Position numbers and translations under genes: made by a program | Source: Deltaproteobacteria bacterium | Lineage (GTDB): Bacteria > UBA10199 > DSSB01 > JACPFA01 | Direction: 5' to 3' | DNA: 34,623 nucleotides | Assembly: GCA_016183235.1 (NCBI GenBank) | Contig: JACPFA010000028.1 | Location: forward strand, 1 to 34,623 | The notes under the pieces: generated by a model | What the model was told of the DNA's origin: nothing | The model's input: the letters and a program-made list of their open reading frames with translations, nothing else | The model's database searches: none | Part shown: positions 23,220 to 30,874 of the stretch, in pieces | Position numbering within the stretch: the first letter of the stretch is position 1 | Layout: every line of letters begins with the position of its first letter

Positions 23220-23810
23220 ATGCAACTCAAATTTAAATACCTTTATTGGATTGTTTTTTTGCTCTGTTCGCCAAGCCTTATGGTCCATGCGCAGATCCCC
23301 AACAACGGCAGTTTTAAAATTCCTCCGTTGAAACCACCCCCACTTAATATTCCAAACCAAGGCAATAACAACAATAATAATGCACAGCCTCCTGTCCCTC
23401 CTGCAAGGGTTGATTTTGGTAATCATGATATTTTTGGACAAAGACCTATCGAAAACTGCCCCGTGATGTTAGGGCGTCCTCCGTCTGAGCGAGGTGCTCT
23501 CATTCAGCTTAAATCGTGCGAAAGTGCCATTGATCCACGGACAAATTGTAAATATCTCTTTTATTCCCAGGCCGATGATACGGCCCATCCAGGAGAAAGA
23601 TTAGGTTGCTTTATTGTCAAGGATGCTACAGGGCAATCTCACGACGGTTTTTTGTGTTTCGGAGACCATACTCGGTTAAGCCAAGACGATGTTAACCGCC
23701 TACTTTCTATTCGCTGTTTTAATACTTTGGAATATATAAAAGCTGCGACGATGCCAGGGACTGTTCTCATCACCTTCCCCGTGCAGCCACAAATGGAGAA
23801 TCTTCCCTAA
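23220..23810 (+). CDS. Secreted protein with six mature cysteines, uncharacterised
   Basis: A 196-residue protein with a clear signal peptide (basic start, hydrophobic core, cleavage likely after VHA at residue 24). Residues 25-65 are a Pro/Asn-rich low-complexity linker (IPPLKPPPLNIPNQGNNNNN). The remaining 130 residues form a compact domain with six cysteines (ENC, KSC, TNC, LGC, FLC, IRC), suggesting three disulfides in the periplasm or outside the cell. GGGAG precedes the ATG by 9 nt. I do not recognise the domain. The next gene, for HU/IHF, is 132 bp downstream and probably separately transcribed. Confidence 0.75.
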   Translation: MQLKFKYLYWIVFLLCSPSLMVHAQIPNNGSFKIPPLKPPPLNIPNQGNNNNNNAQPPVPPARVDFGNHDIFGQRPIENCPVMLGRPPSERGALIQLKSCESAIDPRTNCKYLFYSQADDTAHPGERLGCFIVKDATGQSHDGFLCFGDHTRLSQDDVNRLLSIRCFNTLEYIKAATMPGTVLITFPVQPQMENLP

Positions 23811-23942
23811 AAGAGAGAAAATTAGATTCTCCTTGACCGCCTCATGCGAAATCGGTACCATTTTGATTAGTGATAACCTTGAGTTAGATCCCCTTGGGTT
23901 CTAAAGGGAGGTTACGACACCCTCTAAATGGGAGTTTTGCCC

Positions 23943-24239
23943 ATGAGTCTCAATAAATCTCAAATCATTGATATCCTTAGTGAACGTTCTAAAATTCCAC
24001 GCAAACGTGCCGAAGATGTAGTTGATTTGATCTTTGATTCGTTAAGCGATGCTCTGGCTAGTAATGAACGCATCGAGATTCGTGGTTTTGGCAGTTTTGT
24101 TTGCCGAGAATATGGTTCTTATAAAGGCCGCAACCCGCGAACCGGCGAATCGATCGATGTTAAACCCAAACGGCTGCCTTTTTTCAAGGTAGGTAAAGAG
24201 CTCAGGGAAAAAGTGGATGGTGAAGAAGAAGTGGTATAA
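23943..24239 (+). CDS. HU/IHF-family DNA-binding protein (IHF beta-like)
   Basis: A 98-residue nucleoid protein that bends DNA as a dimer. N-terminal helices NKSQIIDILSERSKIPRKRAEDVVDLIFDSLSDAL are followed by IEIRGFGSFVCREYGSYKGRNPRTGESIDVKPKRLPFFKVGKEL, the beta-arm with the conserved GRNPxTGE turn and the intercalating proline. I chose ATG 23943 (GGGAG 8 nt upstream); the ATG at 23928 would add five residues. The IHF-beta label versus HU is judged from KRLPFFKVGKELRE and is tentative. It precedes dprA by 23 bp, and IHF is relevant to recombination and DNA uptake, but the grouping may be coincidental. Confidence 0.9.
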   Translation: MSLNKSQIIDILSERSKIPRKRAEDVVDLIFDSLSDALASNERIEIRGFGSFVCREYGSYKGRNPRTGESIDVKPKRLPFFKVGKELREKVDGEEEVV

Positions 24240-24262
24240 AAATTGCTACTCCACAAACACGC

Positions 24263-25198
24263 ATGGCCCATCCCCTCAAGAAAATTCTAGTGGTGACGCC
24301 GGGGCATTCTCATTACCCGGCTAGGTTACTACCCTTATCCGGTCATCCCAAAAATTTATATCTGTTAGGTGATCTGCAACTTTTGCAAGGTCGACCCATG
24401 ATTGCAGTCGTGGGTACGCGCCGCGCTAGCCATTATGCAGTCTCGATCACCCGTCGTTTGATTCAACAAATGAAACCTTGGCATCCGACCATTGTCAGTG
24501 GCATGGCCATGGGAATCGATGCTGTTGCCCAGCAAGCTGCGTTAGACCATGGATTGAAAACCATTGGGGTGTTGGGGTGCCCGGTGGATGTTGTTTATCC
24601 CCAACAAAATGAAGCTTTGTATACACGAGTGAAACGTGAGGGGTTGCTAGTATCCGAATTTGCTCCAGGTAGTCCGATTTACGCCAGTCATTTCCCAGCA
24701 CGCAATCGGATTATTGCAGGGCTCAGCGATGCAGTTATTGTAGTTGAAGCACCCGAAAAAAGTGGGGCCCTGATTACGGCAGGCTTTGCAGCCGATTATG
24801 ATCGCGCGGTTTTTGTAGTGCCAGGTCCTATTAGCATGCAAAAAAATTTAGGCGGGCATCGGTTGATTGAAGATGGGGCGCACCTTTTATATGATGTTGA
24901 AGAAATGTTTAAAATTTTGAAATTCGAAAAAACTTTTGCCCACCCACGTCATCCCGGCATTGTCATCCCTGCGAAGGCAGGGACCCATGATATCGGAGCC
25001 ATCTCCCGTGTCTTAACTTTCTTAACTGCCGAACCTATTCATATTGACAAAATAATCACAATGAGTCATGAGCCGCCGAATCGTGTTATGGCTCTATTAA
25101 GCGAAGCGACCCTAGCTGGCATGGTTGAAGAGTTGCCAGGTAAATTTTTTGTAAGGACAAATGTCATCCTCCGCGCAGGCGGGGGAGCCATATTATGA
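24263..25198 (+). CDS. dprA: DNA-processing protein DprA
   Basis: A 311-residue Rossmann-fold protein that loads RecA on incoming single-stranded DNA. MIAVVGTRRAS (46-56), VSGMAMGIDAVAQQAAL (78-94), GCPVDVVYPQQN (105-116) and FPARNRIIAGLSDAVIVVEA (144-163) are the family signatures. The N-terminal SAM-like domain common in DprA is missing or very short. The winged-helix domain (about 245-298) remains. The linker residues 226-244, reading PGIVIPAKAGTHD, are translated from a palindromic repeat, and the C-terminal VILRAGGGAIL from a second partial copy. ATGA overlap with topA. Confidence 0.93.
   Translation: MAHPLKKILVVTPGHSHYPARLLPLSGHPKNLYLLGDLQLLQGRPMIAVVGTRRASHYAVSITRRLIQQMKPWHPTIVSGMAMGIDAVAQQAALDHGLKTIGVLGCPVDVVYPQQNEALYTRVKREGLLVSEFAPGSPIYASHFPARNRIIAGLSDAVIVVEAPEKSGALITAGFAADYDRAVFVVPGPISMQKNLGGHRLIEDGAHLLYDVEEMFKILKFEKTFAHPRHPGIVIPAKAGTHDIGAISRVLTFLTAEPIHIDKIITMSHEPPNRVMALLSEATLAGMVEELPGKFFVRTNVILRAGGGAIL
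24948..24990. repeat. Palindromic repeat inserted in the dprA reading frame
   Basis: TGTCATCCCTGCGAAGGCAG (24961-24980) followed by GGGACCCATGATATC matches the left half of the unit at 15201-15272; a further GTCATCCCGGCAT sits just before it. It is read in frame as PGIVIPAKAGTHD in the DprA interdomain linker. A second partial unit, GTCATCCTCCGCGCAGGCGG (25163-25182), encodes the DprA C terminus. Confidence 0.88.
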
Positions 25199-27447
25199 CC
25201 AAAGCATTAGTCATTGTTGAATCGCCTGCCAAGGCCAAAAGTATTGGCAAATATTTAGGGCGAAATTATGTAGTCAAGGCCTCAGTGGGGCACGTGCTGG
25301 ATTTGCCGCCCACCAAGCTTGGGGTAGAGGTTGAAAAAGATTTTCAACCAACCTATGTGATCATTAAAGGCAAAAAACCCATTATCGAAGAAATCAAAAA
25401 ATTAGCGAAGAGCAGCGATTCGGTTTATTTGGCAACCGACCCTGACCGAGAAGGGGAGGCCATTGCCTATCACCTTGCCCAAAGTATTAAATCGGCTAAA
25501 GTCCCCGTGCATCGGGTGTTGTTTAACGAAATTACTAAAAAAACGGTTTTAGATTCTATTGCCCATCCCAAGCAAATCGATGAAAATCTTTTTAATGCCC
25601 AACAAGCGCGGCGCATTTTAGACAGATTGGTGGGTTATAAAATTAGCCCCTTGTTGTGGGAAAAGGTGCAGCGAGGTTTATCGGCCGGGCGGGTGCAATC
25701 GGTGGCGTTGCGGATTGTGTGCGAACGCGAAACCGAAGTGCAAAGTTTTAAGGCTGAAGAATATTGGTCGTTGCATGCCCTATTAGAAGGTTCCATTCCT
25801 CCAGCCTTTCAAGCCAAACTGATTAAAATTAACCAAAAAGAGGCTAAGCTTGCAACTGGGCCAGAAGTTGAAGACTTAAAATCAAAAATCAGCCAACAAA
25901 ATTTTGTTTTAAAACAAATTGTCAAAAAAGAACGGCGCCGCAACCCGGCCCCACCTTTTATCACCAGTACCTTGCAACAAGAGGCCGCCCGTAAATTGGG
26001 CTATTCAGCCAAACGCACCATGCAGTTGGCACAAATGCTCTACGAGGGGGTGGAGCTAGAAGACGGCGAAGTGGCAGGGCTGATCACTTATATGCGTACC
26101 GATTCAACGCGGATCGGGGCCGAGGCCTTGCAGAGTATAGCTGGTTATATTGTTAAGCAATACGGCAAAGAATTTCTCCCTGAGACTGCAAGAATTTATA
26201 AAACCAAAAAAGCTATTCAAGATGCCCACGAGTGCATTCGCCCCACCTCCATGGATTTGCCACCCGAACGGGTAAAGGCCTTATTAAAAAAAGATTTGTT
26301 TCGTTTGTATGAATTAATTTGGAAACGCACGGTGGCCTGCCAAATGGCCGCCGCAATTTACGATCAAACCACTTTTGATATTGAAGCCGGGCCTTATGCC
26401 TTTCGTGCCACGGGGTCTATTTTAAAATTTTCTGGGTTTATTGAAATTTATTTAGAAGGTCGTGACGAGGCCAACGCAGAAGACGAAGATGAAGAAGGCA
26501 AACGCCTGCCTGATTTAAAAGAAGGCGAGCAGTTAAAATTAAATGATTTGACCGGCGAGCAACATTTTACCCAACCCCCACCGTGCTTCACCGAGGCAAG
26601 TTTGGTAAAAACCTTAGAAGAATTAGGCATTGGCCGGCCTTCTACTTATGCGGCGATTTTAAGCACCTTAGTTGATAAAAAATATTGTGAAAAATTAGAA
26701 AATAAATTTCACCCCACTCAGTTGGGTAAAATTGTTAATGAATTGTTGGTGGGCAGTTTCCCTGAAATCCTCGATGTAAAATTCACCGCCCAGATGGAAG
26801 ATAAACTAGACGAAATCGAAGAAGGCAAACGCCAGTGGGTGGCAACGTTGCACGAGTTTTATCAACCCTTTGCAAAGACCTTGAGCCTTGCCAAAACCAA
26901 CATGAAAAATATCAAGAAACAAGAGATTGCCACGGAGTATTCTTGTGAAAAATGTGGCAAGCCCATGGTGGTAAAATGGGGGCGGCATGGGGAATTTTTA
27001 GCCTGCGTGGGTTACCCCGATTGCAAGTCTACCAAAGAGATCAAACGCAAAGACGATGGGGGTATTGCGGTGCAAGCAACTCCCACCACCGATGAGGTTT
27101 GTGAAAAATGTGGTAGCCCCATGGTGGTAAAGCGCGGCCGCTTTGGGCAATTTTTGGCCTGCTCCAAATATCCCGATTGTAAAAGTACCAAGGCCATCAG
27201 CATGGGGGTTGCGTGCCCCGACTGTGGCAAGCCATTGTCGGAGCGTCGCACCAAACGTGGCAAACCTTTTTATGGTTGCACCGGCTACCCCAATTGCAAA
27301 TTTGCCTTGTGGGATAAACCCGTCAAAGACAAGCCCTGCCCCCAATGCCAAGCGCCCTTTTTGCTAGCCAAATTTAGCAAGCGCGATGGGCAAAAGTTCG
27401 TGTGCTATAAAAAAGAATGCGGGTATGAAGAAAAACAAAACTCCTAG
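25195..27447 (+). CDS. topA: DNA topoisomerase I
   Basis: A 750-residue type IA topoisomerase relaxing negative supercoils. The TOPRIM domain has VESPAKAKSIGKYLG (8-22) and DPDREGE (82-88, metal-binding acids). The nucleophile is Tyr299 in GLITYMRTDSTR. LSAGRVQSVALRIVCERE and GIGRPSTYAAIL are further hallmarks. The C terminus carries four Cys4 zinc ribbons starting near residues 584, 636, 674 and 715. The ATG overlaps the dprA stop. The dprA-topA pairing is common; in many relatives trmFO follows topA, but here trmFO lies 10 kb upstream instead. Confidence 0.98.
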   Translation: MTKALVIVESPAKAKSIGKYLGRNYVVKASVGHVLDLPPTKLGVEVEKDFQPTYVIIKGKKPIIEEIKKLAKSSDSVYLATDPDREGEAIAYHLAQSIKSAKVPVHRVLFNEITKKTVLDSIAHPKQIDENLFNAQQARRILDRLVGYKISPLLWEKVQRGLSAGRVQSVALRIVCERETEVQSFKAEEYWSLHALLEGSIPPAFQAKLIKINQKEAKLATGPEVEDLKSKISQQNFVLKQIVKKERRRNPAPPFITSTLQQEAARKLGYSAKRTMQLAQMLYEGVELEDGEVAGLITYMRTDSTRIGAEALQSIAGYIVKQYGKEFLPETARIYKTKKAIQDAHECIRPTSMDLPPERVKALLKKDLFRLYELIWKRTVACQMAAAIYDQTTFDIEAGPYAFRATGSILKFSGFIEIYLEGRDEANAEDEDEEGKRLPDLKEGEQLKLNDLTGEQHFTQPPPCFTEASLVKTLEELGIGRPSTYAAILSTLVDKKYCEKLENKFHPTQLGKIVNELLVGSFPEILDVKFTAQMEDKLDEIEEGKRQWVATLHEFYQPFAKTLSLAKTNMKNIKKQEIATEYSCEKCGKPMVVKWGRHGEFLACVGYPDCKSTKEIKRKDDGGIAVQATPTTDEVCEKCGSPMVVKRGRFGQFLACSKYPDCKSTKAISMGVACPDCGKPLSERRTKRGKPFYGCTGYPNCKFALWDKPVKDKPCPQCQAPFLLAKFSKRDGQKFVCYKKECGYEEKQNS

Positions 27448-27458
27448 ATTATTTACTC

Positions 27459-27487
27459 TTGCAATTTTTGTATACATTGTTTACATT
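27459..27487 (+). promoter_or_regulatory. Promoter of the RHH/RelE operon
   Basis: TTGCAA (27459-27464), 17-bp spacer, TACATT (27482-27487), then 7 nt to the ATG at 27495, again a leaderless layout. TGTATACA within the spacer is a perfect 8-bp palindrome and a likely operator half. Confidence 0.5.
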
Positions 27488-27494
27488 TGAATAC

Positions 27495-27713
27495 ATGAGC
27501 GTAGCTGTATCCGTTCGGATTCCAAAAAAAATGGCAAATTGGTTGGCAAAGTTGGCTAATAACACAGAACGTAGCCGCTCTTACCATGTGCAGCGTGCTT
27601 TAGAAGAATACATGGAAGATTGTGCAGATTTGCAGATTGCGCTTGAACGTCTCCGTGATCCACATGATCGCCTCATTCCCAGTAAAGAGTTTAAAAAGAA
27701 ACTTGGTCTATAA
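27495..27713 (+). CDS. Ribbon-helix-helix antitoxin
   Basis: A 72-residue protein: strand SVAVSVRIPKKM, then helices ANWLAKLANNTERS and SYHVQRALEEYMED, the ribbon-helix-helix fold of RelB/CopG/ParD-type antitoxins; the C terminus (PHDRLIPSKEFKKKLGL) is the toxin-binding tail. I chose ATG 27495 because it begins the strand correctly and the promoter lies just before it; the frame is open back to 27459. No Shine-Dalgarno. Its stop codon overlaps the toxin start region. Confidence 0.85.
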   Translation: MSVAVSVRIPKKMANWLAKLANNTERSRSYHVQRALEEYMEDCADLQIALERLRDPHDRLIPSKEFKKKLGL

Positions 27714-27954
27714 AATATACTACAAAAGTTCGGTAGAGAAAGATCTAGAACGACTAGACAAGTCAGAGCAGCTTCGCATTGTTAAAAAAATTGAAAGTCA
27801 ACTAAGGAATAATCCACTTCTCTGTCCAATGTTGCATGGTAGGCTTGCAGGTCTAAGAAAGTTGCGAGTAGGAGATTACCGAGTGATCTATTCAGTCATG
27901 GATGATCATGTTTGGGTTTTACGGATTGCAAACCGCAAGGATGTTTATCGATAG
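27703..27954 (+). CDS. RelE/ParE-family toxin
   Basis: An 83-residue RelE-superfamily protein: YKIYYKSSVEKDLERLDK at the N terminus, LRNNPLLCPMLHGRLAGLRKLRVGDYRVIYSV in the middle and VWVLRIANRKDVYR at the end, all typical of RelE ribosome-dependent mRNA interferases. The TTG at 27703 gives the canonical start and an 11-bp overlap with the antitoxin gene; longer readings from ATG or upstream codons inside the antitoxin gene are unlikely. Coupled translation is expected. Confidence 0.88.
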   Translation: MVYKIYYKSSVEKDLERLDKSEQLRIVKKIESQLRNNPLLCPMLHGRLAGLRKLRVGDYRVIYSVMDDHVWVLRIANRKDVYR

Positions 27955-27998
27955 GGGGCAATTCTACTTACCAAAAGCAAGTCAGAGGCGTCAGTCGT

Positions 27999-30518
27999 TT
28001 AGTCTGGCACAGGCGCTTCAGCTGGTGCTTCAGCCTTTGCTTTAGCGGCTTGAGCCTTGGTTAAAGCTTCATCAGCCTTGGTTGTTGCATCTGGGTCTTT
28101 ATTGGCGGTAATAACAGCTTGTGCCGCAGCAATGGCTCGATCGGCTAAACGTAGGGCGGCAGGCTTATTGCTGGCTAAGGTTTTTTCTGCCTGAGTGGCT
28201 AATTGAAAGGCACGATTGGCTTGTGCCATGGCCTTTTGTGCAGGGGTGCGGGTGTCACGGGGTGCGTCTTCTGCATCTGTCCCTTCTGGCACATCTGGGG
28301 CTGCTTCAGCGCCTCCGCCAATGCTGGCGGGGGCGATGTTGAATTGTGGCACCGAACCGTCATCAAAATAATATTCAATGCGGCGATTGAGTTCGCGGAA
28401 GTAGTCCTTGGTTTTCTTATTACCCACTTCGGCAAAGCGAGGCATGAGTTCGCCAAAGGCATAGATCTTAATGCGATCAGCGGGGATGCCTTGAGCCATT
28501 AAATAAAGTTTTGCAGCAATGGCTCGGCGAGCAGAGAGGTGCAGGTTGTGCACGGCATTGGCTTCGCCACTGGTATGGGCACGAATCACAATGCCTTTTG
28601 TTTTGATTTCTTCAAGTTCTTCGGCGGTTAAAGGACTAGCAGGATCTGGGGAGAGTTTACCTGAAAAGACTTCGGCTGTGTGGGTTTGGTTAACGAATTC
28701 TGCGGCGAGATTTCCGTAAACGCCACCAAAAGCGGTCATGAAGGCCTTAGCAGTCTTTTTGCCCTCTGCATCGAGTTTGCCATCAAGTGCTACTGGGAAA
28801 CTCAGTGTGCCTGCCCGCACTTTTTCTACATAGGCATGCATACGTTTAAGCTGGGTTGAAGCTTCGATGTATTCTGTCCAATGATCATTGAGATCACTAT
28901 TGATGGCTGCCGTAAAGGCAGACAGAGCAGCACGATCTTCACGACCATCTTTTTTAAGAGAGGCCATGTTGAGATCTGTGCGCTCAGCTTTTAAACGATT
29001 AAAAGTATCATCGAAAATTTGGGGGGTTTTACCATCGGGTCGGTTGACTTGGAACCGTACGTTGGCGAAACTATAGGCTGCTCCACGCACCACCCGTTCA
29101 CTCTTTTCCACTCGGCCGAAGATGAGGGCCAACAATTCTAATTTGCGAATGATCTGCTCTTTATTCGTTGATAATTGACTGTGTTCACCGGTTAAGCGGC
29201 TGTAAGTGTCATCGACATCGCGGCAGGTTGCTTTGTTGAGATTGGTGCGATAGGGGTCAGGATAAAGGGCCCAGAAATTATAGTCATCGGGGAAACGCTC
29301 TACCACTCTTGCATCGATGCCTGCCGTATCTAAGCGGAGGGCTGCCAAACGGCTAGCAATTGTTGGGCGAACATTTTCATTAATATCTTGCTCATCTCTG
29401 CCTGCATCTTGAGCTTCTTTAATCATGGCCGCTTCTATTTCACGAGCCTGAGATTCTAAGACCACTTTGTAAATGCTGCGATTCACATCACGCATCTTGG
29501 TGGGGTCTAAGAGGTCTTTGATATGTTCAATGTCGAGGTTGGGGTTAATGGCCTTGAATGCAGCCGTAATTGCGGCTTTTTCCTCGGGGCTTAATTCAGG
29601 GGCATCGGTGAGTAGTTGATGGAACTTATCAAAATTGCCCGTGAGTTCAGTAATCTCAGTACGGAAGGTCCTGTTTTCACGTTGTATCCTGTCCATCCTT
29701 TGTTTTTGAGCATCACAACGTTCAACTCCGTAGGGGAGGTAGGTAGTTTTACCTTGGAAATCCCAATCTAATCTCAAGGCACCACCGGCCATCAAATCGG
29801 CAACCGTTAAATCGTTTCCAAAGATGGAATGTTTAATTTCTGCAGCCAAGACAATGGCTTGTTCATCACCCACAGGAATGCGTACAACGTCAAAAGCTGC
29901 GCCATAACTTCTTACCAACGCCACCCCATCTCCATCTGACAGATCATGCAATAGCGCTCCATCGGTGATCGTTACGACTCGTCCCCCACCAACGCCACCG
30001 CGAACGGCAACTTGATTAAAAAAGTAGGGAAGGGCCTTAGTCCATTCTAAAATTAATGCCCCATTGATTAAGACGGCCCATTTAGAGGCGCCAAAAGTAT
30101 TTTCGTTGCCTTGTTGAAATAGGGCTTCAAGTTCAGGGGCGATTCGAAAGTTTAATAGATGATCATCAGTACCTGTGACGCGGAAGGCCGCTCCAAAACG
30201 GGCTGCAATTTGCTTGTAATCCCAACCTTCATTAAAGCTATTAAAATTAGTGGAAAATTCGGAACCTTCTGGGCCACCTTGGCGACCGTTAAAGTAAGCT
30301 AGTGCCAGTTGAAATCTAATAAAATCATCATAAGTACTGAAGGCACTGCCAGTGGCTAATATGGCGGGGATGCGTGCATCATCGGGCAGCAGGCCGGCAT
30401 TATCTTTCGGAACACTCAAATCTCTGGGTGGGGTAATATCAACCGGGCGTTCGACACACTGTTGAAAGAGATGAATCCAAATCTGATCGGCAGGACAATT
30501 AATAGTAGGTTCAACCAT
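27999..30518 (-). CDS. Large OmpA-C-domain protein without visible signal peptide
   Basis: An 839-residue protein. Residues about 640-715 form an OmpA/MotB peptidoglycan-binding domain: IRAHTSGEANAVHNLHLSARR, AAKLYLMAQGIPADRIKIYAFGE and ELNRRIEYYF fit the (H)T-x-x-G..N..LS..RA..V..L...G....R....G.G pattern with some drift. Residues 1-270 are strand-rich and unrecognised, 270-620 helical, and the last 110 residues an Ala/Lys-rich helix resembling TolA-type tails. The N terminus (MVEPTINCPADQIW) has no hydrophobic signal. AAGAGG precedes the ATG at 30518. Without export it could not reach peptidoglycan, so either the start is misjudged, export is atypical, or the domain has another role. Confidence 0.7.
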   Translation of the reverse strand: MVEPTINCPADQIWIHLFQQCVERPVDITPPRDLSVPKDNAGLLPDDARIPAILATGSAFSTYDDFIRFQLALAYFNGRQGGPEGSEFSTNFNSFNEGWDYKQIAARFGAAFRVTGTDDHLLNFRIAPELEALFQQGNENTFGASKWAVLINGALILEWTKALPYFFNQVAVRGGVGGGRVVTITDGALLHDLSDGDGVALVRSYGAAFDVVRIPVGDEQAIVLAAEIKHSIFGNDLTVADLMAGGALRLDWDFQGKTTYLPYGVERCDAQKQRMDRIQRENRTFRTEITELTGNFDKFHQLLTDAPELSPEEKAAITAAFKAINPNLDIEHIKDLLDPTKMRDVNRSIYKVVLESQAREIEAAMIKEAQDAGRDEQDINENVRPTIASRLAALRLDTAGIDARVVERFPDDYNFWALYPDPYRTNLNKATCRDVDDTYSRLTGEHSQLSTNKEQIIRKLELLALIFGRVEKSERVVRGAAYSFANVRFQVNRPDGKTPQIFDDTFNRLKAERTDLNMASLKKDGREDRAALSAFTAAINSDLNDHWTEYIEASTQLKRMHAYVEKVRAGTLSFPVALDGKLDAEGKKTAKAFMTAFGGVYGNLAAEFVNQTHTAEVFSGKLSPDPASPLTAEELEEIKTKGIVIRAHTSGEANAVHNLHLSARRAIAAKLYLMAQGIPADRIKIYAFGELMPRFAEVGNKKTKDYFRELNRRIEYYFDDGSVPQFNIAPASIGGGAEAAPDVPEGTDAEDAPRDTRTPAQKAMAQANRAFQLATQAEKTLASNKPAALRLADRAIAAAQAVITANKDPDATTKADEALTKAQAAKAKAEAPAEAPVPD

Positions 30519-30641
30519 AAAAGCCTCTTTATTTTAACTTGGTCGTTTTTCCAGGCCCCCCTGCCTTAAAGAATAAATTTTCATTAAAAATTCTAGCCAG
30601 GCTATCGTGGTATTGCGGTAAAGGTTGCGCAAATAAATAAA

Positions 30642-30743
30642 TGTCATTGCGAGCCCTAAGCCTGCCCCGGCCCCCGAGCCGGGGTGGCAATCCCACCGCT
30701 TAGGCAGAAGAGATTGCTTCGGCAGGCTTGCCTCGCAATGACA
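30642..30743. repeat. 102-bp palindromic repeat (TGTCATTGCGAG type)
   Basis: TGTCATTGCGAG at the left and CTCGCAATGACA at the right are perfect inverted termini, as at 19837-19901. Nested pairs occur inside (CCGGCCCCCGAGCCGG, and CCTAAGCCTGCC against GGCAGGCTTGCC). It fills most of the gap between the divergent OmpA-like and TSP3 genes; the rest of 30519-30874 holds no gene. Confidence 0.9.
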
Positions 30744-30874
30744 GAGGAATTCATTAATTACCAAGCAACTTATTTTGGGGGGTGTCGAGCACGCAGCAAA
30801 CAGGTCAAATCTATAATATTGTGAAATTAGGTAATGTGTTTGGGGGGTTATTCAAATCAATAAGGGGTCAAGGC

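Noticed and set aside
23169-23441. 90-residue minus-strand frame upstream of the secreted protein
   Set aside because: It overlaps the signal peptide and linker of the plus-strand gene, which has a good ribosome-binding site.
15201-30743. Treating the palindromic units as insertion sequences
   Set aside because: They are 65-150 bp, encode nothing and no transposase gene is present in the window; described instead as non-autonomous repeats.
30534-30764. 76-residue minus-strand frame
   Set aside because: It is mostly a reading of the 30642-30743 palindrome (CHCEASLPKQS type), typical of spurious repeat-derived genes.
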